DNA of 64,000 nt from Microbacterium luteolum. Its GTDB lineage: Bacteria > Actinomycetota > Actinomycetes > Actinomycetales > Microbacteriaceae. The position numbers and the translations under genes are program-made. The stretch spans positions 496,001-560,000 of the forward strand of contig NZ_BAAAUN010000001.1 of NCBI RefSeq assembly GCF_039533965.1, read 5' to 3'. Numbering within the stretch: the first letter of the stretch is position 1; every line of letters starts with the position of its first letter. The notes under the pieces are model-generated. The model saw nothing but the letters and a program-made list of their open reading frames with translations. It searched no databases and was not told the DNA's origin. Below are positions 32,990 through 41,706 of the stretch, piece by piece.

Positions 32990-33060
32990 CCTCGCTGCAG
33001 ATCAGGAACGGCTGGGCGGCACTAACGCATCAATCATCTATGCCTCTGGAGGATCGACAC
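32983..33060. repeat. 78-bp inverted repeat, right arm
   Basis: Partner of 32474-32551. Read on the plus strand it encodes GILAADQERLGGTNASIIYASGGST, a truncated second copy of the membrane-protein relic. Confidence 0.85.
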
Positions 33061-33123
33061 CGTAGCTGGGGCCCCGGACGACGCAGGCATAAGAAGCTCG
33101 TCGCGGCCTGGTTCGCCGGACCG

Positions 33124-34995
33124 CTAGTTCCATTCCCAACGAAGTCGGCGACGGAGTGTCTGACGTGCTGCCATCGTCGGGCGCTTCAGTGGTGACGGAT
33201 CTAAGTCGCTGTCTTGCCCGATCGGCATCGCGCAGAAGAGGCCTGCGAGCCGAAGTAGAACTGCGCCCTCGGAAGCGGCAAACTCGAACTTGAAGCCGTG
33301 AGCCGCCATGTTGCGTAGGTTCATGCCTGGATCGAGGAGGGTCGTTCGCACCGCGCGAACCCAGTCAACGTCCAGGTCGAGCTCCTCGAGCTTGTCGAGG
33401 TAGAAGTCCATGGCTGGGAACCTGCCTGGGGATGCGCCGCGCTCGATCCTGTAGAGCGGCTCGCCGAGTAGGAGGAGCAGGCGCCGCGCGCCAGCTTCGA
33501 TGAGCGGGATAGCGATGCGCGCGCTATCGGACGGTTCACCGCGCCAGTGGAGGTGAAGCGCACGGGCGAATAGGAAGGCATGACCAGGATCGCAATTGAA
33601 GGTGACTGAGAGCCAGGAGCCGATCTCGGATGCCGCGGGTCGACCGAACCTCCGCTCCATCTCGTTCAATTCGAGATCGAGCAATATCCCGTGCGTTCGG
33701 ATCGCGACCTGCTCTGTTCGCACCAGCTCTTCTTCGTCGAAGTCGCTGTCGCTTCGTTCAGGGAGTCCGTGTGATCCGAATGAGACGCGCGAAAACAGAC
33801 TCCGGATACTGCCCACTGATGACGCGCGTGCAGTGGCTATGTTTTGTTCATGGTTGCCCGCGGGCGACTTCGAAGCGAGGAAGATTCGTAGCGCTTGGCG
33901 CCAGTCGCCAGCGAACTTGTATCGCCGAATGTGACTTCGGAGAGCGCTCGTTGGCACGCGGACTACCGACTCGTGAGCTTGCCAGCCCATCGACTCAGGC
34001 GGTATCGATTGCATCAGCCTGACGGCTCGGTCGCGCGACTCGGTGTCGCCGTAACGACCGGCGAGGTCGGCTGCTGTTGCAGCCCAGTGCATCCGCCGAA
34101 AACCGACATCCTCCGATTCCGCCGTAGCCAGATACACGGCGACTTGTTCGCGTGTTGCCTCCAGTCGCTCGGAGCTGGTCGTGGCGAGACTTCGCCGGCA
34201 GTCGGCGATCCAGTCCGCTGACGACGGGTCTCGATATTCCGTCGCTGCCAGATCCAGGATGGCGCGGACCTGCGCACGTTCCTCCTCCGTCAGCGCGTAG
34301 GTAGCGGGGGTAGCTGAGATGGGTACCACCACGCGAGCGACTACTCCATCCGGCATGTGGCTGCCAACGGCGGATGTGGCCAACCTAAGCGCCTGCTGAC
34401 GTATGGCTTCTTCCTCCAGCATCCGGCGGCCTCGCGCGATTGAGTTAGCTCTGCCGATCGCGAGGGCACGGTGGAGGCTGTCCACTGAGTCGTCGTCGCC
34501 GAGCGCACAGTACGCGGCAACCGTCCTCGCGGCGTGGGCGACGCCGGTCTCGGCGCGGGCTGTGAGAAGAGAGTCGCACAGTAGCGCCACCAAAATGGGT
34601 AGCTTGGTGCTTGCAAGCATGGACCGCCACAACGTGTGTGACTCGTGGGTCGCGCTTCCGACCGGTCGCACTTGCAGCCCAATGCGTGGGCCCGATACCG
34701 GCGTTAGTGCGACGCTGCCGCCTGTCGCCTTGTCGTCGAGTTCGAATCCGAGCAGAGTGGTCAGTTCGGACTGAAGGCCCAGCGAGAGGTCGCCGAACTC
34801 ACCGTCTCCGTGACACGCGAACGAGATCTCCAGAGGGTCGCCGGCTGTGGCTCCGAGGCGATCGAGAATCCTCGCCGCAACCTCGCCGTGGCCCGACTCG
34901 TAGAGGTATTCGCTACTTGTGGAGTCGTGCGGATCCTCGCGGTCGACGGCGGGTGTCCTCGGTTGTTCGCCTCTTGAATCGCCGATAAGGCTCAC
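33124..34995 (-). CDS. DUF4209-like protein with HEPN-type motif, candidate effector
   Basis: A 623-residue soluble protein. The C-terminal 150 residues (GEPLYRIERGASPGRFPAMDFYLDKLEEL, then LDPGMNLRNMAAHGF) resemble the DUF4209 domain. RNMAAH at about residues 561-566 fits the R-N-x3-H catalytic motif of HEPN ribonucleases. The N-terminal 450 residues are mostly helical and unfamiliar. Its start overlaps the stop of the 1350-residue NTPase gene by 4 bp, so the two are translationally coupled and probably act together. I infer an RNA-cutting effector triggered by the upstream NTPase; neither biochemical activity nor defence function is shown by sequence alone. No stop or frameshift is seen. 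Confidence 0.7.
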   Translation of the reverse strand: MSLIGDSRGEQPRTPAVDREDPHDSTSSEYLYESGHGEVAARILDRLGATAGDPLEISFACHGDGEFGDLSLGLQSELTTLLGFELDDKATGGSVALTPVSGPRIGLQVRPVGSATHESHTLWRSMLASTKLPILVALLCDSLLTARAETGVAHAARTVAAYCALGDDDSVDSLHRALAIGRANSIARGRRMLEEEAIRQQALRLATSAVGSHMPDGVVARVVVPISATPATYALTEEERAQVRAILDLAATEYRDPSSADWIADCRRSLATTSSERLEATREQVAVYLATAESEDVGFRRMHWAATAADLAGRYGDTESRDRAVRLMQSIPPESMGWQAHESVVRVPTSALRSHIRRYKFAGDWRQALRIFLASKSPAGNHEQNIATARASSVGSIRSLFSRVSFGSHGLPERSDSDFDEEELVRTEQVAIRTHGILLDLELNEMERRFGRPAASEIGSWLSVTFNCDPGHAFLFARALHLHWRGEPSDSARIAIPLIEAGARRLLLLLGEPLYRIERGASPGRFPAMDFYLDKLEELDLDVDWVRAVRTTLLDPGMNLRNMAAHGFKFEFAASEGAVLLRLAGLFCAMPIGQDSDLDPSPLKRPTMAARQTLRRRLRWEWN

Positions 34996-37900
34996 CAGTC
35001 TTCCTCTAGTTCCCTGTCGTGAAGCTCATCAATTGTCTGCTGAAACCACTCGGCTGCTTGGCTCAGCTGTGCGCGGAGGTGGATGGATCTCGCCTTGTCT
35101 GCGGCTACTGCGCATGCGTCGCGCGCGGCATTCAGCTCGGATGATTCATTGCCTACCCATCCCCAGGCATTCAGATGCATCCCTCGCCGGAGCTCGGACA
35201 AGACGTCGTCGAGCACGTCGCCGATCTCGGCCTGGTTCACGCAGGCATCCGCCAGCTGAAGGTTGCCCGGCACCCAGAGTTTCAATGCCCCGAGCGTGTG
35301 AACAAGGGTGATGAGTTCGTTTTGGCCGAGGCGTGGAACGCGCGCGGCGAGCGATGCCGCTTGATTCGGCGCGAGTCTATTGCCCAGCGCAACTGCGACA
35401 ACCTTTAGCAGATCGTCGGAGCCATCGTGGAGCTGATCGATGAGCCAGTCAGAGAAGGCGTCTGCCTGCTCCTCAAAGACCGCGGCGAGGTCATCAAAAT
35501 CGTCTGCGATCTCCTCGTCCTTGCAGGAGGTCTCAAGCAGGAAGTCCAGCGCGAGCTTGGGGTGCGCGCGGGCTGCGGTCGTGACTACTTCTTGGGCGAT
35601 GAAGTCGTTGAGTCCAGTACGTGCGGCAATCGAGAGCAAGGCTGAGTGAGTTGCCTCGTCACGTCCCGTCTGGTCGCCGCCTTGGTCGTATCGCCACGCG
35701 CCCGTGAGCGCGTTCGCCGCCGCACGCGGCGAAACTTCGTATGCAAGAAGCGTTTCGGAAGCCTCTCGGGGGTTGGCGTGGAGATACCACCCACCACTAC
35801 CGAGGAATGCAGTCGCGACGGCAATGTCGGGATCCGCGATGCCAGTACGCCAGATGCCGAGGAACGCCCCCTGGCGCTGTGTCCACGGGACGCCGTCGAT
35901 GAATGCGGCCAGAGCCAGCCGAACGCCGGTCCGCGAAGACACGGCGGCGGTCGTCGCCCACGCGAGGGCGTCGTCCATCGCGCTGCAACTCCATTGAGAG
36001 ATCAGCACTGGCAGGTCTCGGTCTAGAGGGTGACTCCCCGCTGCGTTGGCGATCGTGCGAACGAGGTCAGGCATCAAGGGCGCCTCGAGGTCACTGATGG
36101 CTTGCCAAACTCCGCTGAACGAGGGTTGCTTACCGAGTTCGACCGCCTCGGCGCTGACGTCGCCGACGATGGCCACGATGTCGGCCGCTTCCCCGAGCGC
36201 GAGGAGTCGTCGGGCGAGGGCTTTGTTGACGGTAGATATCCCAGTGCGCGTAACCTCTACCTTCGCGGCTGCCGCCGCCTGTCTTCTCTCGTTCTGCTCT
36301 TGTTCGGTTAGCTCTTCCGACTCGGCGAGCCTCGCGTCTCGCTGGATTTTCAGTTCTCCGAGGTCAGGGACGCGTTCGACTACCTCGCCGACTTGCTTCC
36401 ATGGCGATCCGACGACGCGGTCGGCGAGAGCGTCTCGGAGGTCGTCGGAGCCGTCGAGCTCATACTGCAGTGACAGGGCCGCGTGTTGGATGAGGAGCGA
36501 CTGGCCATGCTCGGCGTTCCAGTCGATGGCATCTCGGATCGTCCGCCGGATCGTCGCAAAAGGTGTGCGTGCGGCGGCCTGCGCAAGGGTAGCTAGGGTC
36601 GCGAGGTCGTCGTCTTCCCAAACGAGCACGGCATCCGTGCTCACCGCGCTCCCGAAATAGCCGTGCGGTGCTCGCAGCGCTTCTCGCAGCAGTGCGATCG
36701 CTGCTCCGGCTCTTAGGAGGCTAGCGGACGATGCTTCGTCGAGCAGGAGTGCTCGAATTTGGTCGCGCACAGGCCGGAGCGCAGTCTCGGAGATCAGGTG
36801 AGGCTTGAAGGAGATCTGGTGGAGCGCGGACTGGATGGTCTCGAGCTCTTCCTTTGCGAGCAGTGGTTTTAGAGCCGACAGCGCGACGGCCGCTTCGGCA
36901 TCGGCGTGAGCTGAACTGAACACCTTCACACGCGTGACGATCCGGCCCGGGTAGGTAAGGTCTGGGAGTGTCGCAAGATTGCTGAGATCATCGGAAAGGA
37001 CACGTCGAGCATGATCAGGATGCGCGTGCGGGGGGCGGGAGTCGACGCAGGCGAGCGCTAACAGCGCATCGACAGCGGTTTCAAGGGCGCTAGAGTCGTT
37101 TATCGCTGCGCGACCGTAGAGCTTCGGCAGCTTCGCGCGCACATCGGATCGACCGATGTGACGAGAGCCTGGCCAGACTCGGTGATAGAGCTGGTCATCC
37201 ACGTCCTCTGGATCGTCGACTTCGGGAACCTGACGTGCGTCGTCGCAATCGAGTCGGATGCGCACCTCCTCGAGTGCTGCTACCAGGGCTGCTGGTTGAG
37301 TTGCCGCCAGCGGCGCGATCTGGTCTAGCTCTCGAGTGAGGACGGATGGGTGCGGCGAGGTAAGCCGAGTCCGGATCGCTTCCCAGACCGTCTCCATGAC
37401 CGCGGGGCCACCTCGCTGAGTGACCCGCCAGTCGAGCTCGCCTAGGGTGACCGCCAGCCGTTGGTAATGGTTTGGTCCGAACGTTTGCCAAAGCTCGGAC
37501 ACGAAGCCCGTGTCGAAGTCCTCGAACACGGCGACATCTTCCACGATCTGGTCAGCCAGTACGTCGGGCACCACGCGGAGCCGGCCGTCGGTGTCAAGGA
37601 TGATCCCGCGGTCGATGAGTTGTCTTGTCAGGCGGGCGAGCTGTATTTCGCTATGTCCACAAAAGTATGCGATCTGCGCCTGTTCGGCCGGCGACCGGTT
37701 GGAATCAGGTTGCACGCACGCGTACGTCGCGATTACGCGGTGAATTGTGTCGCTGTCGAAGCCCTTGAAGCCGCTCGGGAACATGACCTCCTGGTACCGC
37801 GCGAGAACGATCTCGCGGAGATTTGCGTTGACTGCTATCGATCCGCTGATCTGCCCTCTCCGGATGAGGTTCGTCAGGATGACGGCGATGTGTGGACTAT

Positions 37901-39044
37901 GTCGCGCTTGTTCAGCGAGGTAATTGCGCAGGCCGAAGCTCAAGTCGATGCCGGAGGTGAGCCCAGTTACGAGGCTTCTGGCCGTAGAGAGACTCAGCTC
38001 ATCGAGGGAGATTGAGAGCTGATCATCGGGTGCGAAGGAGGCGCGCGCGATCGCGCCTTGGATCGAAGGGAGGCCGCTCGGTCGCGTTGTCAAGACGACC
38101 TGGAGGTCGGCATGGTTGCGCGCGAACGCGAGTAGGGGGGCGAGGGCGGGCGGGTCGTTGTGCGCATCGTCGATCACGATGATGTTCGTGCCCGGACGCA
38201 GGTCATTCATCACGCTCGCGTCGAAGGTTCGGTTGGGCCCGAGACAACTGATGACGCGGCTCGGATCGCGCTTGGTCTCGGCGCGGAGTGCTTCGTTCCA
38301 CAGGCGCGTCTTTCCTCGACCACCGGGGCCGCTGATGACCAGGACTTGGGGTGCATCACGGCGCGACCTAGTCAGCGCCACGGCGAGGCGATCCAATTCG
38401 TCCTCTCGACCGGCCAGCTGGCCGAGATCATTGATCACGGATGCAGGGTTCTGTCTCGTGGCCTGGAAGTGCTCAAAGGGCATCATTGCGTCGCCGGGAG
38501 CGCGGACAAATTGTCTACGGACTTGTTCGCCCCAGAATCGATCAACGATGTCGTGTTGTGTTTGCGTCGGGAGGATCCTGAGCATTTCGGTGAGCGTCCG
38601 TCGATCCAGGAGGGTCCAGCTCGGATACGCGAGCATCTCCTTGCGGGCCTGCACAGTGGCGATACCGCCGAAGACGAGATAGATCTCGGCGGCTTTGTCG
38701 AAAGTCGTCGCCCGGACGGCATCTCGGACCGCTCCGCGCGTGAGGTTCTCGAGTTGCTTCACCTGCCAAGCCGCCGGTGTTCCATCACTGAAGCGCCCGA
38801 AGAAGTCGATGCCGTCTTGTTTGTCTCCGGGAACGCCCCATCGCTCTACGTGCTGCACATGGCGGACAGCGTTTCCGAGGACTCGCTCCGAAAAGAGAAG
38901 AACCTCGACGAAGTCTTCTAGCTCGGTGTCCGATAGCCACGGCGTCGGTAGGAGTTGCGGGTGTTTGTGGCCAGCCAGCCACTCCCACGCCGTCGGTCGA
39001 GGTGCCCCTTTGACGTGGTCACCAGTATCACCCGCACCAGACAC
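34992..39044 (-). CDS. Restriction-endonuclease-like/P-loop NTPase (STAND-like) with helical repeats
   Basis: A 1350-residue protein. Residues 35-150 resemble a PD-(D/E)xK nuclease: an acidic helix (ELEDFVEVLL), GDKQDGIDFFGRF with Asp 80, and WQVKQ with Gln94-x-Lys96. A P-loop ATPase follows: Walker A GPGGRGKT (239-246), Walker B NIIVIDDAH (287-295) and LTTRP (318-322). The remaining 900 residues are helical, repeat-like and may sense a ligand. This order (effector nuclease, NTPase, sensor repeats) is that of STAND immune proteins such as Avs, though I cannot name the family. The GTG start is 3 bp after the resolvase stop and the stop overlaps the DUF4209-like gene by 4 bp, so all three genes form one operon. 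Confidence 0.8.
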   Translation of the reverse strand: MSGAGDTGDHVKGAPRPTAWEWLAGHKHPQLLPTPWLSDTELEDFVEVLLFSERVLGNAVRHVQHVERWGVPGDKQDGIDFFGRFSDGTPAAWQVKQLENLTRGAVRDAVRATTFDKAAEIYLVFGGIATVQARKEMLAYPSWTLLDRRTLTEMLRILPTQTQHDIVDRFWGEQVRRQFVRAPGDAMMPFEHFQATRQNPASVINDLGQLAGREDELDRLAVALTRSRRDAPQVLVISGPGGRGKTRLWNEALRAETKRDPSRVISCLGPNRTFDASVMNDLRPGTNIIVIDDAHNDPPALAPLLAFARNHADLQVVLTTRPSGLPSIQGAIARASFAPDDQLSISLDELSLSTARSLVTGLTSGIDLSFGLRNYLAEQARHSPHIAVILTNLIRRGQISGSIAVNANLREIVLARYQEVMFPSGFKGFDSDTIHRVIATYACVQPDSNRSPAEQAQIAYFCGHSEIQLARLTRQLIDRGIILDTDGRLRVVPDVLADQIVEDVAVFEDFDTGFVSELWQTFGPNHYQRLAVTLGELDWRVTQRGGPAVMETVWEAIRTRLTSPHPSVLTRELDQIAPLAATQPAALVAALEEVRIRLDCDDARQVPEVDDPEDVDDQLYHRVWPGSRHIGRSDVRAKLPKLYGRAAINDSSALETAVDALLALACVDSRPPHAHPDHARRVLSDDLSNLATLPDLTYPGRIVTRVKVFSSAHADAEAAVALSALKPLLAKEELETIQSALHQISFKPHLISETALRPVRDQIRALLLDEASSASLLRAGAAIALLREALRAPHGYFGSAVSTDAVLVWEDDDLATLATLAQAAARTPFATIRRTIRDAIDWNAEHGQSLLIQHAALSLQYELDGSDDLRDALADRVVGSPWKQVGEVVERVPDLGELKIQRDARLAESEELTEQEQNERRQAAAAAKVEVTRTGISTVNKALARRLLALGEAADIVAIVGDVSAEAVELGKQPSFSGVWQAISDLEAPLMPDLVRTIANAAGSHPLDRDLPVLISQWSCSAMDDALAWATTAAVSSRTGVRLALAAFIDGVPWTQRQGAFLGIWRTGIADPDIAVATAFLGSGGWYLHANPREASETLLAYEVSPRAAANALTGAWRYDQGGDQTGRDEATHSALLSIAARTGLNDFIAQEVVTTAARAHPKLALDFLLETSCKDEEIADDFDDLAAVFEEQADAFSDWLIDQLHDGSDDLLKVVAVALGNRLAPNQAASLAARVPRLGQNELITLVHTLGALKLWVPGNLQLADACVNQAEIGDVLDDVLSELRRGMHLNAWGWVGNESSELNAARDACAVAADKARSIHLRAQLSQAAEWFQQTIDELHDRELEEDW

Positions 39045-39047
39045 GAT

Positions 39048-39629
39048 CTAGCGCTCCTTCGGAACGGCGAGAAGACGGTAGACCGTACTCCGGTTGATCT
39101 CGAAACGTCGCGCGACTTCGGACTTCGGTACGCCCGCATCAACAAGCTGCCGAATCTCGTCGACTTGGCTGGAGGCCAGTTTTCGATTGCGACCTCGATA
39201 CTTGCCGGCCTTCTTCGCAAGTTGAATGCCCTCAGCCTGCCGCTCTCGTATCAATGCGCGTTCGAATTCGGCGAACGCGCCGAGCATGTTGAGCATCAGG
39301 TTCGCAAGTGCATTGGATGGACCGGGGCTGTAGGTCTGTGACTCTTTGACGAACTCGACAGCTGCGCCCTTGGCGAGTAGTTCATCGATTATTTGGCGGA
39401 GGTCACGCATCGAGCGAGCGAGACGATCCATCGACGCGACGCGCACGATGTCGCCGTCTCGGACGTATCGAATGCATTCCTCCAGCGCGACGCGGCTGAA
39501 TCTACTGCCCGCGCTCACTTTCTCAGCAAAGATCCGATCGACGGCGCCGATCGCCTCGAGCTGCCGCGCCTCGTTCTGATCGCTGGAGCTGACTCGGACG
39601 TAGCCAACGACCTGAGTGTGTTGCGCCAT
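39048..39629 (-). CDS. Serine recombinase (TniR-type resolvase)
   Basis: A 193-residue small serine recombinase. The catalytic domain starts VVGYVRVSSSDQNEARQLEA (nucleophile Ser14), with VASMDRLARSMRDLRQIIDELLAKGAAVEFVKE and the Arg-rich ANLMLNMLGAFAEFERALIRERQAEGI helix E; the C-terminus has the helix-turn-helix VPKSEVARRFEINRSTVYRLLA. Tn5053-like elements use such a resolvase to resolve cointegrates at res. Start ATG 39629 follows GGAGG; the frame extends upstream to 39695 without conserved sequence. It heads the operon with the NTPase and DUF4209-like genes, an unusual partnership. A palindrome about 310 bp upstream may be its site. Confidence 0.9.
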   Translation of the reverse strand: MAQHTQVVGYVRVSSSDQNEARQLEAIGAVDRIFAEKVSAGSRFSRVALEECIRYVRDGDIVRVASMDRLARSMRDLRQIIDELLAKGAAVEFVKESQTYSPGPSNALANLMLNMLGAFAEFERALIRERQAEGIQLAKKAGKYRGRNRKLASSQVDEIRQLVDAGVPKSEVARRFEINRSTVYRLLAVPKER

Positions 39630-40836
39630 GTCTAGACCTCCGATCAGATGTGTCGCGAAACCGTCAATCCGGACTCTATCGCGATGCTCCGACACTGCCG
39701 CGGTGGGTGTTGCTCAGGGGTATACCTCAAAGCAACACTCGCTACCAGCTCGGGTTCTCCCCGTAGACCTGTAGCACGGATCGACGCCCGAAGGCGGCCG
39801 GCCGCATGATCCGTATTGCTACTCGCGGTTGACGCGAAAAGCGGTCTAAAGAACGGTCGCGAGCGCCTTCGCCCCTGCCTTCGCCCCTGCCTGCGGCCGA
39901 CGTTTGCGGCGGCCAAGCGCTGCGCGGGACCTCCTCACGCCGGAAACGATCGCTTTTCGAACGGTGGCGTGACGCCGCCTTCGCGTTTCCATCCTCTCCA
40001 TCGACGAAGTCAGCTAACCGGCGCCGGTGCGTCGAGTTCGCCGTCCCCCTGTTGCGGCACGGAACGATGACGCAAAGCTAATCCGAGCGGCGTCACGAGG
40101 CACGAGCAGCTACCCTGCTCCCGAACTCTCGAATCCAGAGTCTCTTCGCGCGACAGGCAGCAGAGATCCGGACCGGTCGCGCTGCCAGACGATCTGCCGA
40201 AACAAACTGGGCCCACGCCAGACCATTCCGGGGTCGCCACAACGGGGGCTCTGACACGAGATCGCCGGCCCGGGGCGGGCCGGGCAGGGCGGGCAAGCCG
40301 GCGGGCATCCAGCTTTCGATCCCAGATACCGCGCATTCCTTGGATGACTCACCCTGGATGGAAGCAATCCGGCTCGCCACGCCATAGACGACTTGCACAT
40401 CCCTCAAACGCCGACGATGCGCCCGCGAAAAACGTCGCCGATGAACTGCGCCTGGAAGAGGACGAAGCCGCTGCCGGTGCCGCGGGCCTGTCCAGGGCAC
40501 TTGTCGGAACGCCACGAGCTTGCTGGCATCGGCACTACTCCTGCATGAACCTGGAACTTATGGTCGTGCGATTCATTGAGTGCAGGCGTCTCCGGGACTA
40601 CCGTTGCCCTGAAAGATGATTTGATGATGAGGTCTTGGTATCGGTCCCCGACGCCTCGCATAGCGGCAGCCAGAATGACACATGACACCGCGCATCTGAT
40701 ACCGCGGAACTCACTTAAAAACGACAGATCGGAGTGGTGCTATGCCCACGGCATGCGGAGACCAACGATGCGCGATGGAGCGCAGGGGACCTTTCGCGGC
40801 GACGCTCGACCGCAGTGCGACCCGAGCGGCGAGATC
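39630..40836. other. Long intergenic region upstream of the resolvase
   Basis: About 1.2 kb without a gene I can support. It holds one copy of the AAACGATCGTTT-type palindrome (39939-39960), a short tandem repeat of CTTCGCCCCTGC near 39868, and a GC-rich block at about 40260-40310. Open frames here have inconsistent codon usage and no recognisable domains. It probably includes the resolvase promoter and res region. Confidence 0.55.
39939..39960. repeat. 22-bp palindrome, copy 3 (degenerate right half)
   Basis: GCCGGAAACGATCG on the left half equals copy 2; the right half is altered (CTTTTCGA). It lies upstream of the resolvase gene, where a res site would be expected. Confidence 0.6.
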
Positions 40837-41064
40837 ATGAGTCGTTGGCTTTACGCGGTACTCACCGTTGCCGGGGTGGCGCTGCTGGCGCTGGCGATAT
40901 GGTTGGACGTCCGTGATGGTTCACCATCGATGAAGAGAGGTGATCAGCCTCTGGAAGTAGTAGTCGTAGGTGGGCTCGGGGTTAGTCTCCTCTTCAGCGG
41001 TCTCGTTGGGATCTGGCGGGCCATCAAGTCGTGGCGAAGCACGAAGGCGGACCCGCCAGCGTGA
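40837..41064 (+). CDS. Small two-helix membrane protein
   Basis: A 75-residue protein with two transmembrane helices (WLYAVLTVAGVALLALAIWL and EVVVVGGLGVSLLFSGLVGIW) and a short basic tail. The open frame extends to 40576 but the upstream residues are not protein-like; GGCGAG precedes ATG 40837. Function unknown. It lies convergent with the putative immunity genes of the Rhs locus and could be a displaced member. Confidence 0.55.
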   Translation: MSRWLYAVLTVAGVALLALAIWLDVRDGSPSMKRGDQPLEVVVVGGLGVSLLFSGLVGIWRAIKSWRSTKADPPA

Positions 41065-41196
41065 CACTCTCACCCCGCGCCGACACCTCGTTGCCCGACT
41101 ATGTACTCTTTGGTGACCTTCCGGTCCAATGAGCGAGGGGACCGGTCCTGACTTGGCTCCCACGAGCAACCTCAGCCAATCACCCCTCCGCCTGGG

Positions 41197-41442
41197 CTAA
41201 AGAAGAGAAACTGCGATGAGCCATGCTCCGAATGCGACAAAGCCGGTGCTAATGATGACAATCGCTCTCATCTTCGGGAGTCGGCGGTCAACCTCAATCT
41301 CGGAGATGCCGTCGTCACTTAGGATACGCGCAAAACGCTGGCGAAGATACCTCAGAATGCGCCTTCGAAGACACAGCGCCACGACTCCGATAAGCAGGAT
41401 GGGTACCCCCGTCAGAAGGTTCATCAAGGAATAACTGGTCAT
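41197..41442 (-). CDS. Small membrane protein, candidate immunity component
   Basis: An 81-residue protein with two transmembrane helices (LLTGVPILLIGVVALCL and AIVIISTGFVAFGAWLIAVSLL) joined by a charged cytosolic loop (RRRILRYLRQRFARILSDDGISEIEVDRRLPKMR). It starts 4 bp inside the end of the preceding small membrane gene, so the two are coupled. Their place straight behind a huge Rhs gene is where immunity proteins against the variable toxic C-terminus are usually found. No direct family match is recognised. Confidence 0.6.
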   Translation of the reverse strand: MTSYSLMNLLTGVPILLIGVVALCLRRRILRYLRQRFARILSDDGISEIEVDRRLPKMRAIVIISTGFVAFGAWLIAVSLL

Positions 41443-41690
41443 GGCAATGGTTCACGGACGAAAACTCCGGCGATAATCGCGATCACACCTATTGCCGCTA
41501 GCACGACACCAGTAAATCCAACCCAAAATGGGCTTGACATCTTAACAACCTGCCGCCCTGGAGTGCCACCAAGTGCGCGAAGGGTGTCGGAAATGACGCC
41601 GAATATCTTTCTTCGGTTTCGCACAATCAAGGGTCCACACAGGAGCGCAATGACCCCAACGGAAAGGGCCACGTAGTTCTCTATCGTCAT
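41439..41690 (-). CDS. Small membrane protein, candidate immunity component
   Basis: An 83-residue protein with two transmembrane helices (NYVALSVGVIALLCGPLIV and FWVGFTGVVLAAIGVIAIIAGVFV) separated by a basic loop. Layout and length resemble the next gene, suggesting an ancient duplication. ATG 41690 is preceded by GAAGGGA and lies 17 bp after the Rhs stop; the frame further upstream overlaps the Rhs gene. Immunity to the Rhs C-terminal domain is inferred from position only. Confidence 0.6.
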   Translation of the reverse strand: MTIENYVALSVGVIALLCGPLIVRNRRKIFGVISDTLRALGGTPGRQVVKMSSPFWVGFTGVVLAAIGVIAIIAGVFVREPLP

Positions 41691-41706
41691 GCCGATCCCT
41701 TCGTAT

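Noticed and set aside
39630..40836. Several 75-140 residue frames on both strands upstream of the resolvase
   Set aside because: Inconsistent codon use, no start signals, no recognisable protein features.
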